From: Blautia parvula
GTDB taxonomy: Bacteria; Bacillota; Clostridia; Lachnospirales; Lachnospiraceae
NCBI RefSeq assembly: GCF_020215665.1
Contig: NZ_CP084061.1
Location: forward strand, 744,001-808,000
Reading direction: 5' to 3'
Length of the DNA stretch: 64,000 bases
Shown here in pieces: positions 34,937 to 43,653 of the stretch (positions are counted from its first letter, which is position 1; every line of letters begins with the position of its first letter). Below the pieces are notes generated by a model. It was given only the letters and a program-made list of their open reading frames with translations. It had not been told where the DNA came from and searched no databases. The translations under genes were made by a program, and so were the position numbers.

Positions 34937-36169
34937 GTATTTTCCGTACATGTCAACAGCTTCCAAAAGCGCTTCCATATTTTCCTGGGGACAGTCCTCC
35001 AGGGAATATCCGGTGGTGAAAAGATAACCGCCTCCCGGTGCCATGATCTCCAGATGCTGTTTCACTTCTTCCCGGATTCTCTCAGGCGTGCCGTACCGCA
35101 CTGAGTATACCGGGAATCCGCCCATAAGGCAGGCTGTGTCTCCCAGTTCTTTCTTTGCAAGCTTCAGGTCTACGTTCTCAAAGTGGTATACCACTTTATT
35201 CTTCGGCACTTCCTTCAGGTATTTCAGCCTGGTATTATAGGCGCCCTCTGTGTACACAACCGGTGTGATATTGTGTTCGATCAGCGCAAGAATCCATTTC
35301 TGCAGATAAGGCCAGTACAGTTCCCTGTAATCCTCCTCACTGATGAAATTATCAAAGCCCTTGTGCAGCATAACCCATGCGTAGCGGCTGCCGGTTGCCT
35401 GGCAGAATCCCAGACTCTGTTTGATATGCAGGTCTGCGAAGATATCCAGTGCATGCTTTACATTGTCCCGCTCTTCAATCAAATCCGGCATCATGCCAAA
35501 GGTTCCCCGGAGTGTATCCCCAAGCATATCAAAGGCCGTTGCAGAGCCTCCGCCCATAATGGAATAATAGCCAAGGGCGCGGAGCTTTTTGTCGTACTCC
35601 TGTATCACAGCGTTCATTTTCTGGGCTTCCTCCGCAGCAGCCAGCAGGCGTTTGTAGACAGGGATGGCCTGCGGTGAGGTCAGCATATGCTGAGCACCGC
35701 CCACGATCATATCATAGTAATCCAGGTCAGAAAGCGGTTCAAAGATTTCCATGGTGCGGGGCAGATGTTTGGTCAGCCAGAAGCCTGCCGGATCCCGGAA
35801 GAATTCATCGTATTCCCCGTCTTCCAGCGTTGGATATTCAATGAACTGATAGGTATTGTTCTCGTCCAGGCCCTTGGGGTCTCCGGGCCAGCGGGCATTT
35901 TTCATGCCCAGATTTTCCAGAACTTTAGCTGCGGGGGTGAAATTACTGATGCTTCCCGTATCTGTGTAAGAGTATTTTTCATAAAAAGCCAGCATGGCAC
36001 GGCAGGCTTTTTCATGGTCAACCATACTCTCAGCCATAGTGATTCCGGCCTTGTGAAGAGGGTAGGTGCCGACTAAAAGGGTATTCGGAACCCTGTCCGG
36101 CTCCTGGTTTAAGACGGCAGTTTCCACGCGTTTTTTTCTTTCCTCATAAAGTTTTTCATAATCCGCCAT
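34934..36169 (-). CDS. UroD/MtaA-family protein, likely not a heme enzyme
   Basis: A 411-residue member of the uroporphyrinogen decarboxylase/corrinoid methyltransferase superfamily. Recognisable parts: PDRVPNTLLVGTYP, the mid-region GSATAFDMLGDTLRGTFGMM, LHKGFDNFISEEDYRELYWPYL, and the end GGGYLFTTGYSLEDCP. Zinc-dependent MtaA-type enzymes carry a His-x-Cys motif at the strand where this protein reads ITPVVYTEGAYN, so the known zinc site is missing. The start is ATG 36169 behind AAGGAGG; the ATG at 36211 has no site. It faces away from the ethanolamine operon. A corrinoid methyl-transfer role is possible; true heme synthesis is unlikely. Confidence 0.75.
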   Translation of the reverse strand: MADYEKLYEERKKRVETAVLNQEPDRVPNTLLVGTYPLHKAGITMAESMVDHEKACRAMLAFYEKYSYTDTGSISNFTPAAKVLENLGMKNARWPGDPKGLDENNTYQFIEYPTLEDGEYDEFFRDPAGFWLTKHLPRTMEIFEPLSDLDYYDMIVGGAQHMLTSPQAIPVYKRLLAAAEEAQKMNAVIQEYDKKLRALGYYSIMGGGSATAFDMLGDTLRGTFGMMPDLIEERDNVKHALDIFADLHIKQSLGFCQATGSRYAWVMLHKGFDNFISEEDYRELYWPYLQKWILALIEHNITPVVYTEGAYNTRLKYLKEVPKNKVVYHFENVDLKLAKKELGDTACLMGGFPVYSVRYGTPERIREEVKQHLEIMAPGGGYLFTTGYSLEDCPQENMEALLEAVDMYGKY

Positions 36170-36296
36170 AGGTATTTCCTCCTTTCCCATAGGGAACAGA
36201 CATTGATTCATGATATAAAAAGTATACCACTGTGCTGCGGCGGCTTCTACAGCCCGGCATCACAAGTCTTTTCTTTTGTCGGGTGCGTTTTTTGTA

Positions 36297-36325
36297 TTGA
36301 ACGTACATGTGCCAAGAGATATGAG
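36297..36325 (+). promoter_or_regulatory. Weak candidate promoter before the [2Fe-2S] protein gene
   Basis: TTGAAC and TATGAG are 17 bases apart. Downstream, two related A-rich segments (TGCAGAAAATGTAAGTATAA and CAGCAGAAAATATAAAAAT) repeat. The call is tentative. Confidence 0.3.
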
Positions 36326-36406
36326 ATATCTGCATAACCACAGGAAATCTGCAGAAAATGTAAGTATAACCCAGCAGAAAATATAAAAATCGGAACGGAG
36401 TTTATC

Positions 36407-36898
36407 ATGGACAGAGAAGAAAGTATCAATGAGATTCTTTCCTATTACAGCGGCAGGAAAGATAAAAAAGAGCAGGAAACAGTGGCTGCAATGTTAAGGG
36501 AACTGCAGGAAGTCTGCGGCGGAATCAGTCCGAAACTCCAGGAGAGGGCAGCACAGGCGGCAGGCATAAAGGTTTCTGTGATTCAGTATCTGGTGCGTAT
36601 GTACTCTGATCTAAAAGAAACACCGTATGAGCATACCGTCACGGTCTGCACGGGGATAAGATGCAGAAATAAGGGCGGAGCAGCCGTTTCCCAGGCTGTG
36701 AGAAAAGCGCTGGGCATTAAAAAGGAAGGTCTGTCCGCTGACGGAAATGTATATCTGCATGTGCGCGGCTGCCTGAGAAACTGCGGGACATCGCCGAATC
36801 TTCTCATTGACGGGAAACTGTTTTCCAAAGTCAAGCCGGAGCAGGTACCTGATATTCTGGAAAAAACGTGCGGACAGCCATATGGCAGACAGGAATAA
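36407..36898 (+). CDS. Thioredoxin-like [2Fe-2S] protein (NuoE/HydA-partner type)
   Basis: A 163-residue NuoE-family protein. A helical N-terminal half (AAMLRELQEVCGGISPKLQE, and AQAAGIKVSVIQYLVRMYSD) is followed by the thioredoxin-like ferredoxin domain with four cysteines (81, 86, 122, 126) in the C-x4-C...C-x3-C order that ligates a [2Fe-2S] cluster. Such subunits serve NADH-dependent hydrogenases or formate dehydrogenases, but none is encoded nearby. It lies 191 bp before eutG with a degenerate repeat between them, so membership in the eut operon is uncertain. It could pass electrons linked to NADH balance in ethanolamine use. Confidence 0.85.
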   Translation: MDREESINEILSYYSGRKDKKEQETVAAMLRELQEVCGGISPKLQERAAQAAGIKVSVIQYLVRMYSDLKETPYEHTVTVCTGIRCRNKGGAAVSQAVRKALGIKKEGLSADGNVYLHVRGCLRNCGTSPNLLIDGKLFSKVKPEQVPDILEKTCGQPYGRQE

Positions 36899-36974
36899 AA
36901 CATAAATTACCATTTGTCTACCAACATGATTTTTTGCATAATCTGGGCAGAATACACAAAAGATAGCAAGAGGA

Positions 36975-37049
36975 TGTTTGAAAATGCATGCCCGCAGGAC
37001 TGCCTGTAAATTGTGCCGCACATATCTTGCGGCAGGTAATTTTCGAACA
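36975..37049. repeat. Degenerate copy of the TGTTTGAAAAT repeat
   Basis: TGTTTGAAAAT (36975-36985) and ATTTTCGAACA (37039-37049) are inverted with one mismatch, and the inner CCCGCAGG/CTTGCGGC portions pair partly. It has the same ends as the element at 23586-23753 and lies just before eutG. Confidence 0.55.
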
Positions 37050-37088
37050 CAAGCTAAACGAGGAATGGAATCGAAAGGACGAGAGATT

Positions 37089-38231
37089 ATGGAAGAGTTC
37101 GGGATAAAAACATCCATACATTTTGGGAAAAATGCATTGGAATATTTAAAAAAACTGCAGGGTGCCGGGATATTTATTGTCACAGATCCTTTTATGGTGG
37201 AGTCCGGCCTTGTGGAGCGTATCATCGGATATCTGGAAAAAGACCGCTGTACGATCTTCAGCAATGTGGTTCCTGACCCGCCCCTGGAACTGGTGATCGA
37301 AGGTGTCAAAGAGGTGATAAAACACAGACCGGATACCCTCATTGCCCTGGGCGGAGGGTCTGCCATTGATGAGGCCAAGGCCATCATGCATTTTTCCAGA
37401 CAGATCGGAAACCTGCCGGATATGGAATTTATTGCGGTTCCCACCACCAGCGGAACCGGCTCGGAAGTCACATCCTTTGCCGTGATCACAGACCGGGAAA
37501 AGGGAATCAAATATCCCCTGGTGGACCAGTCTCTTCTTCCGGATACGGCGATCCTGGATGCCAGCCTTGTAAAAAGTGTTCCCAAAACCGTGGTGGCGGA
37601 CACGGGCATGGATGTGCTGACACACGCACTGGAGGCTTATGTCTCCACAAAAGCCAATGCCTTTACAGATGCCCTGGCGGAGAAAGCCGCTGTGACGGTT
37701 CTGCGGTATCTGCTCCGTTCCTATACCAGCCAGGAGGATTTTAGAGCCAGGGAGGAGATGCACAATGCATCCTGTATGGCAGGACTGGCCTTTGACAGAA
37801 CGTCCCTGGGAGTGAACCACGCCATTGCCCACAACATCGGAGGTAAGTTCAAAGTGCCTCACGGCAGGACCAATGCGGTTCTGCTCCCCTATGTGGTGGA
37901 ATTTAACGCGGATATGAAGGAATTTAATCCCCGTGCATATACCCGGGCAGCAGAAAAATATGCGGCGATCGCCCAGCTTGCGGGAATCGGCGGCGGCAAT
38001 GTGCGGGCAGGGGTAAAGAACCTGGTCAGGGAGATTCGGAAAATGCAGGAACAGATGAAAATGCCTTTTGGATTTAAGGAGTGCGGCATTTTGCCTGAGG
38101 AATACCAGAAACAGAAGGATGCTGTGGCGCAGGGAGCGCTGGCGGATGCCTGTATCAGGACAAACCCCAGAGAAGTATCCCGGGAGGATATTCTGGAACT
38201 ATTGAAACGTGCTTATCAGGGAATCCGCTGA
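37089..38231 (+). CDS. eutG: Iron-containing alcohol dehydrogenase (EutG-like)
   Basis: A 380-residue group III alcohol dehydrogenase. NAD-binding elements include [13 protein letters not shown] and [16 protein letters not shown]; the metal-binding histidines lie in [24 protein letters not shown]. It likely reduces acetaldehyde to ethanol and recycles NADH inside the microcompartment. I start at ATG 37089 after a GAAAGGACG site; an upstream in-frame ATG at 36978 lies inside the repeat and is rejected. It is the first clear eut gene, 22 bp before eutS. Confidence 0.9.
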   Translation: MEEFGIKTSIHFGKNALEYLKKLQGAGIFIVTDPFMVESGLVERIIGYLEKDRCTIFSNVVPDPPLELVIEGVKEVIKHRPDTLIALGGGSAIDEAKAIMHFSRQIGNLPDMEFIAVPTTSGTGSEVTSFAVITDREKGIKYPLVDQSLLPDTAILDASLVKSVPKTVVADTGMDVLTHALEAYVSTKANAFTDALAEKAAVTVLRYLLRSYTSQEDFRAREEMHNASCMAGLAFDRTSLGVNHAIAHNIGGKFKVPHGRTNAVLLPYVVEFNADMKEFNPRAYTRAAEKYAAIAQLAGIGGGNVRAGVKNLVREIRKMQEQMKMPFGFKECGILPEEYQKQKDAVAQGALADACIRTNPREVSREDILELLKRAYQGIR

Positions 38232-38253
38232 TACCGTCCGGGAGGAATCAGAT

Positions 38254-38604
38254 ATGGAAGTGAAAGAAAAACAGAGGATCATACAGGAATTTGTCCCGGG
38301 AAAACAGATTACGCTGGCCCATGTCATAGCCGGTCCCGACCCGGCGATCTATGTGAAACTGGGACTGGAGCCGGAGCAGATGGACGCCATAGGCATTCTG
38401 ACCATAACACCCAGTGAGGGGGCGATCATAGCGGCTGATATAGCCACTAAAGCTTCTGACATCACCCTGGGGTTTATCGACAGGTTCAGCGGCGCGCTGG
38501 TGTTTACCGGTGACATCAGTTCAGTGGAGGCTGCAGTGAAGGAGATTCTGGAAACCATGGAAGAACATCTGGGATTTGCAAAGGCGCCGGTGACGAGAAC
38601 ATGA
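38254..38604 (+). CDS. eutS: Microcompartment shell protein EutS
   Basis: A 116-residue BMC-domain protein of the circularly permuted EutS/PduU type: [20 protein letters not shown], then [22 protein letters not shown] and [20 protein letters not shown]. It forms bent hexamers in the shell facets. A GGAGG site lies nine bases before ATG 38254. The start overlaps nothing, and its end overlaps eutP by four bases. Confidence 0.95.
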   Translation: MEVKEKQRIIQEFVPGKQITLAHVIAGPDPAIYVKLGLEPEQMDAIGILTITPSEGAIIAADIATKASDITLGFIDRFSGALVFTGDISSVEAAVKEILETMEEHLGFAKAPVTRT

Positions 38605-39044
38605 AGAAAGTGATATTTATAGGACAGAGCGGCTGCGGCAAGACAACCCTGTGCCAGAAGTTAAACGAAGAAGAGATCCGCTATAAAAAGACCCAGGCTG
38701 TGGAACGGTACGGGGAATCCATAGACACACCGGGTGAGTACCTGGAGAACCGCCATTTTTACAATGCTCTGATCATGAGTGCAGTGGACGCGGGCATCAT
38801 CGCCCTGGTGGCTGACCCTACATCGGAATACCGGGCGATTCCTCCCGGGTTTGCCGGCATTTTCGGGAAAAAGGTAATCGGTATTATAACGAAGATACAT
38901 GAGGCTGGCCCGGAACAGGTGAAGAGGGCCCAGACGCAGTTAAAAGAGGCAGGCGTAAACCGGATCTTTCGAGTGGATACACCAAAGGGGACAGGAATTG
39001 CCGAGCTGTCTGAATTTCTGAACCGGGAAAGGGGGAAAAAATGA
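38601..39044 (+). CDS. eutP: EutP, P-loop protein of ethanolamine use
   Basis: A 147-residue protein with Walker A GQSGCGKT (8-15), the switch-like [17 protein letters not shown] and a TKIH motif. In Salmonella EutP has acetate kinase activity, which would let the acetyl phosphate made by PduL yield ATP. It resembles small GTPases of the Era/Ras fold. It overlaps eutS and eutA by four bases on each side. Confidence 0.94.
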   Translation: MKKVIFIGQSGCGKTTLCQKLNEEEIRYKKTQAVERYGESIDTPGEYLENRHFYNALIMSAVDAGIIALVADPTSEYRAIPPGFAGIFGKKVIGIITKIHEAGPEQVKRAQTQLKEAGVNRIFRVDTPKGTGIAELSEFLNRERGKK

Positions 39045-40471
39045 AAGAAGAACTTTTGAGTGTGGGAATTGATCTTGGTACCAGTACCACGCAGCTTATT
39101 TTTTCCAGGCTGACAGTGGAGAACATGGCGACCAGTTATACAGTTCCCCGGATGGTGATCACCAGAAAAGAGATTCAGTACAAAAGCGATATTTATTTTA
39201 CACCCCTCCTTGACCAGACCAGGATCGATTTTGGTAAAGTACGGGAAATCATAGAGCGGGAATATGAGAAGGCAGGTATCCAAAAGGATGAGATTGACAC
39301 AGGCGCTGTCATCATCACAGGTGAGACGGCCGGAAAAGAAAATGCCAGGGAGGTTATTCACGCCCTGAGCGGTTTTGCGGGGGATTTTGTAGTGGCCACA
39401 GCAGGGCCGGATCTGGAGAGTGTCATCTCCGGAAAAGGTGCCGGTACGGATCTATATTCCAAAGAGCACCATCTCACAGCCGTCAATATAGATATCGGCG
39501 GGGGGACCAGCAATCTGGCGGTATTTTGTCGGGGCGACACTGTGGATACAGGCTGTCTGGATATCGGAGGAAGGCTTGTAAAACTGGACAGAGAGACCGG
39601 ACGGATCACTTATATTGCGCCGAAGATACAGAAGATCATTGAGTCTGAGGGCTGGGAGATCAGCGTCGGAACCATTGCAGATGAGGCGCTTCTCAAACCG
39701 CTGCTTGTACAGATGACAGAGGTACTGGAGCAGAGTGTGGGACTGCGCAGAGACAATCCTTATTATGAAAAGATGATCACGAACCAGGGAATCCATCTGT
39801 CACAGGAGATTTCCTGCATCAGCTTCTCAGGCGGCGTGGCGGATGTGGTCTATCATCCCGAAAAATTTACGGACCCTTTTCTATTCGGGGATATAGGTGT
39901 GCTGCTGGGGAGGACCATACGGGAGTCTGCACTGTTTCGGAATCTGCAGGTGATCGAAAGCGCAGAGACTATACGCGCCACAGTGGTGGGAGCGGGAAGC
40001 CATACTACGGAAATAAGCGGCAGCACCATTACCTACACAAAGGAAGTGTTTCCGATAAAGAATCTTCCCGTTCTGAAACTCAGTGAGGAGGAGAGCGAAC
40101 CTGCAGCCATGGGGGATGCCATCAGGAAAAAGTTGGAGTGGTTCACCGTGGAGGGCAGCATACAGCAGACAGCCGTTGCCTTTACCGGAGAGGATAATCC
40201 GAGCTTTTTAAGGGTACAGGAATATGCAGAAGCCCTTCTGGACGGCATGGAACCCTTGCTCCGCGCGGGACTGCCGTTGATCGTAGTGGTGGAAAATGAT
40301 ATGGCAAAAGTCCTGGGACAGACCATGTATCACCTTCTGGAATGGAAAAGAGAGGTCATCTGCCTGGACGGCATCCATCTGGCAGAGGGCGAATATATCG
40401 ATATCGGAAAGCCCATTGCAGAAGGATGTGTACTGCCGGTGGTGGTCAAAACCCTTGTTTTTAGTAAATAA
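39041..40471 (+). CDS. eutA: Ethanolamine ammonia-lyase reactivating factor EutA
   Basis: A 476-residue actin-fold ATPase. VGIDLGTSTTQLIFSRL is the phosphate-1 loop and NIDIGGGTSNLAVF the phosphate-2 loop, with VAFSGGVAD-like ISFSGGVADVVYH further on. EutA swaps damaged cobalamin out of EutBC. It is followed by repeat copy B, which separates it from eutB. Confidence 0.95.
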   Translation: MKEELLSVGIDLGTSTTQLIFSRLTVENMATSYTVPRMVITRKEIQYKSDIYFTPLLDQTRIDFGKVREIIEREYEKAGIQKDEIDTGAVIITGETAGKENAREVIHALSGFAGDFVVATAGPDLESVISGKGAGTDLYSKEHHLTAVNIDIGGGTSNLAVFCRGDTVDTGCLDIGGRLVKLDRETGRITYIAPKIQKIIESEGWEISVGTIADEALLKPLLVQMTEVLEQSVGLRRDNPYYEKMITNQGIHLSQEISCISFSGGVADVVYHPEKFTDPFLFGDIGVLLGRTIRESALFRNLQVIESAETIRATVVGAGSHTTEISGSTITYTKEVFPIKNLPVLKLSEEESEPAAMGDAIRKKLEWFTVEGSIQQTAVAFTGEDNPSFLRVQEYAEALLDGMEPLLRAGLPLIVVVENDMAKVLGQTMYHLLEWKREVICLDGIHLAEGEYIDIGKPIAEGCVLPVVVKTLVFSK

Positions 40472-40472
40472 A

Positions 40473-40607
40473 TGTAACTGTTCAGTGCCCTCACAGTTAC
40501 GATCAAAAATCCATGTAAAATCGCCTTTGGCGATGGGATTTTTGCCCGGCTGCTGAACTTTTTCTTACGGTCAGCGCAGTAAATGCGCAGACCTGCTGAA
40601 TTGTAAC
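40473..40607. repeat. Palindromic intergenic repeat, copy B (between eutA and eutB)
   Basis: Ends GTAACTGTTCAG (40474-40485) and CTGAATTGTAAC are inverted. The middle holds a strong hairpin: CAAAAATCC/GGATTTTTG closed by ATCGCC-TTT-GGCGAT. The right half (GGTCAGCGCAGTAAATGCGC) matches copy C at 58870-58889 with few changes. Confidence 0.75.
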
Positions 40608-40635
40608 AAATCAATGCCAACGAAAGGAAAAAGCC

Positions 40636-42000
40636 ATGATTTTAAAAACAAAATTATTTGGACATGTGTATGCTTTTCAGTCATTAAAAGAAGTGATGGC
40701 AAAAGCCAATGAAGAAAAATCCGGAGATAAACTGGCCGGCCTTGCGGCAGAGTCAGCGGAGGAGCGGGTGGCAGCCAAAATCGTGCTGTCCCAGATAACT
40801 CTGGAAGACTTGAGAAACCATCCGGCAGTGCCTTATGAGACGGACGAGGTGACCAGGATCATCCAGGATGATATCAATGAACCTATTTACAGGGAAATTA
40901 AGGGAATGACGGTCTCTGACCTCCGTGAATGGATTCTGGATGAGGAGACAACAGGGGAGATGATCCGCCGGGTATCAAGAGGGCTCACCTCAGAGATGGT
41001 GGCAGCCGTGGCAAAGATCATGTCCAATCTGGATCTGGTATACGGAGCCAGAAAAATCCGTGTCACAGCACACTGCAATACCACCATCGGAGAGGAGGGG
41101 ACTCTGTCCTCACGTCTTCAGCCAAACCATCCCACTGATGACCCGGATGGTATTATGGCCTCCCTTCTGGAGGGCCTTACCTATGGAGCCGGGGATGCCC
41201 TTCTGGGATTAAACCCTGTGGATGACTCCGCTGAGAGTGTTGCCAGGGTCCTGCACAGGTTTGAGGAAGTGAAGCAGAAACATCAGATTCCCACGCAGAC
41301 CTGTGTTCTGGCACATGTGACAACTCAGATGGAGGCCATCAGAAAAGGCGCTCCGGCGGACCTGATCTTTCAGTCCATTGCAGGCTCTGAAATGGGAAAT
41401 ACGGCCTTTGGATTTAATGCGGCAACCATTGAGGAGGCGCGGCAGCTTGCGCTGACAAAGGGAACTGCCCAGGGACCAAATGTCATGTACTTTGAGACAG
41501 GCCAGGGATCAGAGCTGTCATCAGAAGCGCATCATGAGACAGACCAGGTGACCATGGAGGCAAGGTGTTATGGATTTGCCCGCCATTTTTCACCGTTTCT
41601 GGTCAATACGGTTGTGGGATTCATCGGCCCGGAATACCTGTATGACGGGCGGCAGGTGAACCGCGCCGGTCTGGAGGACCATTTCATGGGGAAACTCTCG
41701 GGTATTCCCATGGGATGTGATGCCTGCTATACCAACCATATGAAAGCAGACCAGAATACCATAGAGGATCTGTCTGTCCTGCTGACAGCTGCGGGCTGTA
41801 ATTACTTTATGGGAATTCCTCACGGAGATGATGTAATGCTGAACTATCAGACAACAGGCTTTCATGAGACAGCAGCCCTGCGTGAGATCTTCGGCCTGAC
41901 AGCCATCAAACCATTCCACAACTGGCTGATGAAAATGGGATATGTGGATGACAGAGGACATCTGACCGCCAGGGCGGGAGATGCCTCCACCCTGTTTTAG
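40636..42000 (+). CDS. eutB: Ethanolamine ammonia-lyase large subunit
   Basis: A 454-residue EutB, full length. Typical segments are MILKTKLFGHVYAF, RVTAHCNTTIGEEGTLSSRL, QPNHPTDDPDGI, GDALLGLNPVDDS, the TGQGSELSSEAHH substrate region, and the MGIPHGDDVMLNYQTTGFHE near the end. With EutC it uses adenosylcobalamin to convert ethanolamine to acetaldehyde and ammonia. It lies after a 164-bp gap holding repeat B, so its mRNA level may be set separately from eutA. Confidence 0.98.
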   Translation: MILKTKLFGHVYAFQSLKEVMAKANEEKSGDKLAGLAAESAEERVAAKIVLSQITLEDLRNHPAVPYETDEVTRIIQDDINEPIYREIKGMTVSDLREWILDEETTGEMIRRVSRGLTSEMVAAVAKIMSNLDLVYGARKIRVTAHCNTTIGEEGTLSSRLQPNHPTDDPDGIMASLLEGLTYGAGDALLGLNPVDDSAESVARVLHRFEEVKQKHQIPTQTCVLAHVTTQMEAIRKGAPADLIFQSIAGSEMGNTAFGFNAATIEEARQLALTKGTAQGPNVMYFETGQGSELSSEAHHETDQVTMEARCYGFARHFSPFLVNTVVGFIGPEYLYDGRQVNRAGLEDHFMGKLSGIPMGCDACYTNHMKADQNTIEDLSVLLTAAGCNYFMGIPHGDDVMLNYQTTGFHETAALREIFGLTAIKPFHNWLMKMGYVDDRGHLTARAGDASTLF

Positions 42001-42046
42001 CGGATAGAGGCAGCATGTATAAGGAATTAGAAGGAGGACATATCAA

Positions 42047-42952
42047 GTGAGAGATGAGGAAATTAGATCCATGGTGGAGAAAATCCTGGATCAGATGTTA
42101 AATACTTCCACGGCCCCTGAGCCTAAGCGTTCCGAGGTGATACAGACCACTGCGGAAGCGCTGAAAAAGAAGGAGATACCCGCCGAATCCGGGGAATGCC
42201 TGGAGGACATCACAAAGACAGACCTGCGGCGGCAGCTTCTTGTAAAAAATCCTGCGGATGCGGATGGATATCTGGACATGAAAGCAAAGACCCCGGCCAG
42301 ACTGGGAATCGGCAAAGCAGGTGCCAGATACCGGACCGCCACCATGCTTCGCGTCCGGGCAGACCATGCGGCGGCACAGGATGCGGTGTTCAGTGACGTG
42401 TCGGAGGATTTTATTAAAAAATGCGGTTTTGTCTTTGTGAAGACACTTTGTAAGGATAAAGATGAATATCTGACCCGCCCTGACCTGGGAAGGCGCTTTC
42501 CCGCAGATGAGCTTGAAGTCATCCGCAAGACCTGCGGCAGTCATCCGAAAGTGCTTGTGATCGTGGGGGACGGCCTTTCCTCCTCCGCCATAGAGGCAAA
42601 TGTGGAGGATATGATCCCCGCTATACGACAGGGTCTGCAGATGCACCAGATCACGCTCCCCCCTGTGCTCTTTATCAAATACGCCAGGGTGGGAGCCATG
42701 GACGCTGTAGGTGAAGTGACGGATGCGGATGTTATCTGTATGCTGGTAGGAGAACGCCCGGGCCTTGTGACCGCGGAATCCATGTCCGCTTATATTGCGT
42801 ACAAACCAAGGCACGGCCTTGCGGAGGCAAAGCGTACCGTGATCAGTAATATCCACAAGGGTGGGACCACTGCTGTGGAGGCAGGTGCCCATGCGGCGGA
42901 ACTGATCGTAAAAATGCTGGAGAAAAAGGCATCGGGAATCGACTTGAAATAA
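42047..42952 (+). CDS. eutC: Ethanolamine ammonia-lyase small subunit
   Basis: A 301-residue EutC. The conserved part spans [35 protein letters not shown] and [19 protein letters not shown] to [20 protein letters not shown]. The N-terminus ([18 protein letters not shown]) is a short amphipathic helix before a flexible linker, matching the encapsulation-peptide pattern known for EutC. Translation starts at GTG 42047 behind AAGGAGG at 42031-42037. Confidence 0.97.
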   Translation: MRDEEIRSMVEKILDQMLNTSTAPEPKRSEVIQTTAEALKKKEIPAESGECLEDITKTDLRRQLLVKNPADADGYLDMKAKTPARLGIGKAGARYRTATMLRVRADHAAAQDAVFSDVSEDFIKKCGFVFVKTLCKDKDEYLTRPDLGRRFPADELEVIRKTCGSHPKVLVIVGDGLSSSAIEANVEDMIPAIRQGLQMHQITLPPVLFIKYARVGAMDAVGEVTDADVICMLVGERPGLVTAESMSAYIAYKPRHGLAEAKRTVISNIHKGGTTAVEAGAHAAELIVKMLEKKASGIDLK

Positions 42953-42977
42953 AACACAGAGCTATTGGAGGAATACT

Positions 42978-43634
42978 ATGAAACATGATGAACTGCGTCC
43001 CGCGATACTGGGAATCCGCATGATTTCCAATGTCAGTGAGGATTTGGCAAAAGCGCTGGAGCTGGGGCCAAGGCATAAAAGCCTTGGAATCGTAACAGCG
43101 GATACGGACGATGTGCTCTACACTGCCCTTGATGAAGCCACAAAAGATGCAGATGTGGAGGTCGTCTACGCGAGATCCATGTATGCCGGTGCGGCCAATG
43201 CGTCCACGAAGCTGGCAGGTGAGGTCATTGGTATCATAGGCGGCCCGAGTCCGGCAGAGATACGGAGCGGACTGAATTCCATACGGAATTTTATGGAATC
43301 CGGCCCCTGCTTTGTAAGCGCCAATGAGGATGATTCCATTGTCTACTATGCCCACACCGTATCCCGGACAGGTTCCTACCTGTCAAAGACAGCAGGGATA
43401 CCGGAAGGTGAGGCCCTGGCCTATCTGATCGCACCGCCTCTGGAGGCAGTCTATGGCCTGGACGCTGCCATGAAAGCTGCGGACGTGTCAATGGTATCTT
43501 TTTACGGCCCGCCCTCAGAGACGAATTTTGGCGGAGGCCTTCTTACAGGAAGCCAGTCCGCATGCAAGGCAGCCTGCTCTGCGTTTGCCCAGGCAGTACA
43601 GGCAGTGGCAGACTATCCAAAAGATTTTGAATAA
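42978..43634 (+). CDS. eutL: Microcompartment shell protein EutL
   Basis: A 218-residue tandem BMC-T shell protein. The first domain begins LRPAILGIRMISNVSEDLAK and the second TGSYLSKTAGIPEGEALAYL, ending VSMVSFYGPPSETNFGGGLL. EutL trimers have a gated central pore thought to let larger molecules such as cobalamin or ethanolamine cross. GGAGG precedes the ATG by eight bases. Confidence 0.97.
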   Translation: MKHDELRPAILGIRMISNVSEDLAKALELGPRHKSLGIVTADTDDVLYTALDEATKDADVEVVYARSMYAGAANASTKLAGEVIGIIGGPSPAEIRSGLNSIRNFMESGPCFVSANEDDSIVYYAHTVSRTGSYLSKTAGIPEGEALAYLIAPPLEAVYGLDAAMKAADVSMVSFYGPPSETNFGGGLLTGSQSACKAACSAFAQAVQAVADYPKDFE

Positions 43635-43653
43635 GGGAAAAGGAGAGTGAACA

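Noticed and set aside
34934-36169. Annotation as a heme-synthesis uroporphyrinogen decarboxylase
   Set aside because: No other heme genes nearby, and the sequence is closer to the corrinoid methyltransferase branch.
36978-37088. Upstream extension of eutG to ATG 36978
   Set aside because: It lies in a degenerate repeat and would add a Cys/Arg-rich end not typical of iron alcohol dehydrogenases.
36899-40635. Possible ANTAR antiterminator hairpins or a B12 riboswitch in eut gaps
   Set aside because: The AGCAAngrrGCU loops and the GCCACTG B12 box were looked for by eye and not found; the hairpins present belong to dispersed repeats.
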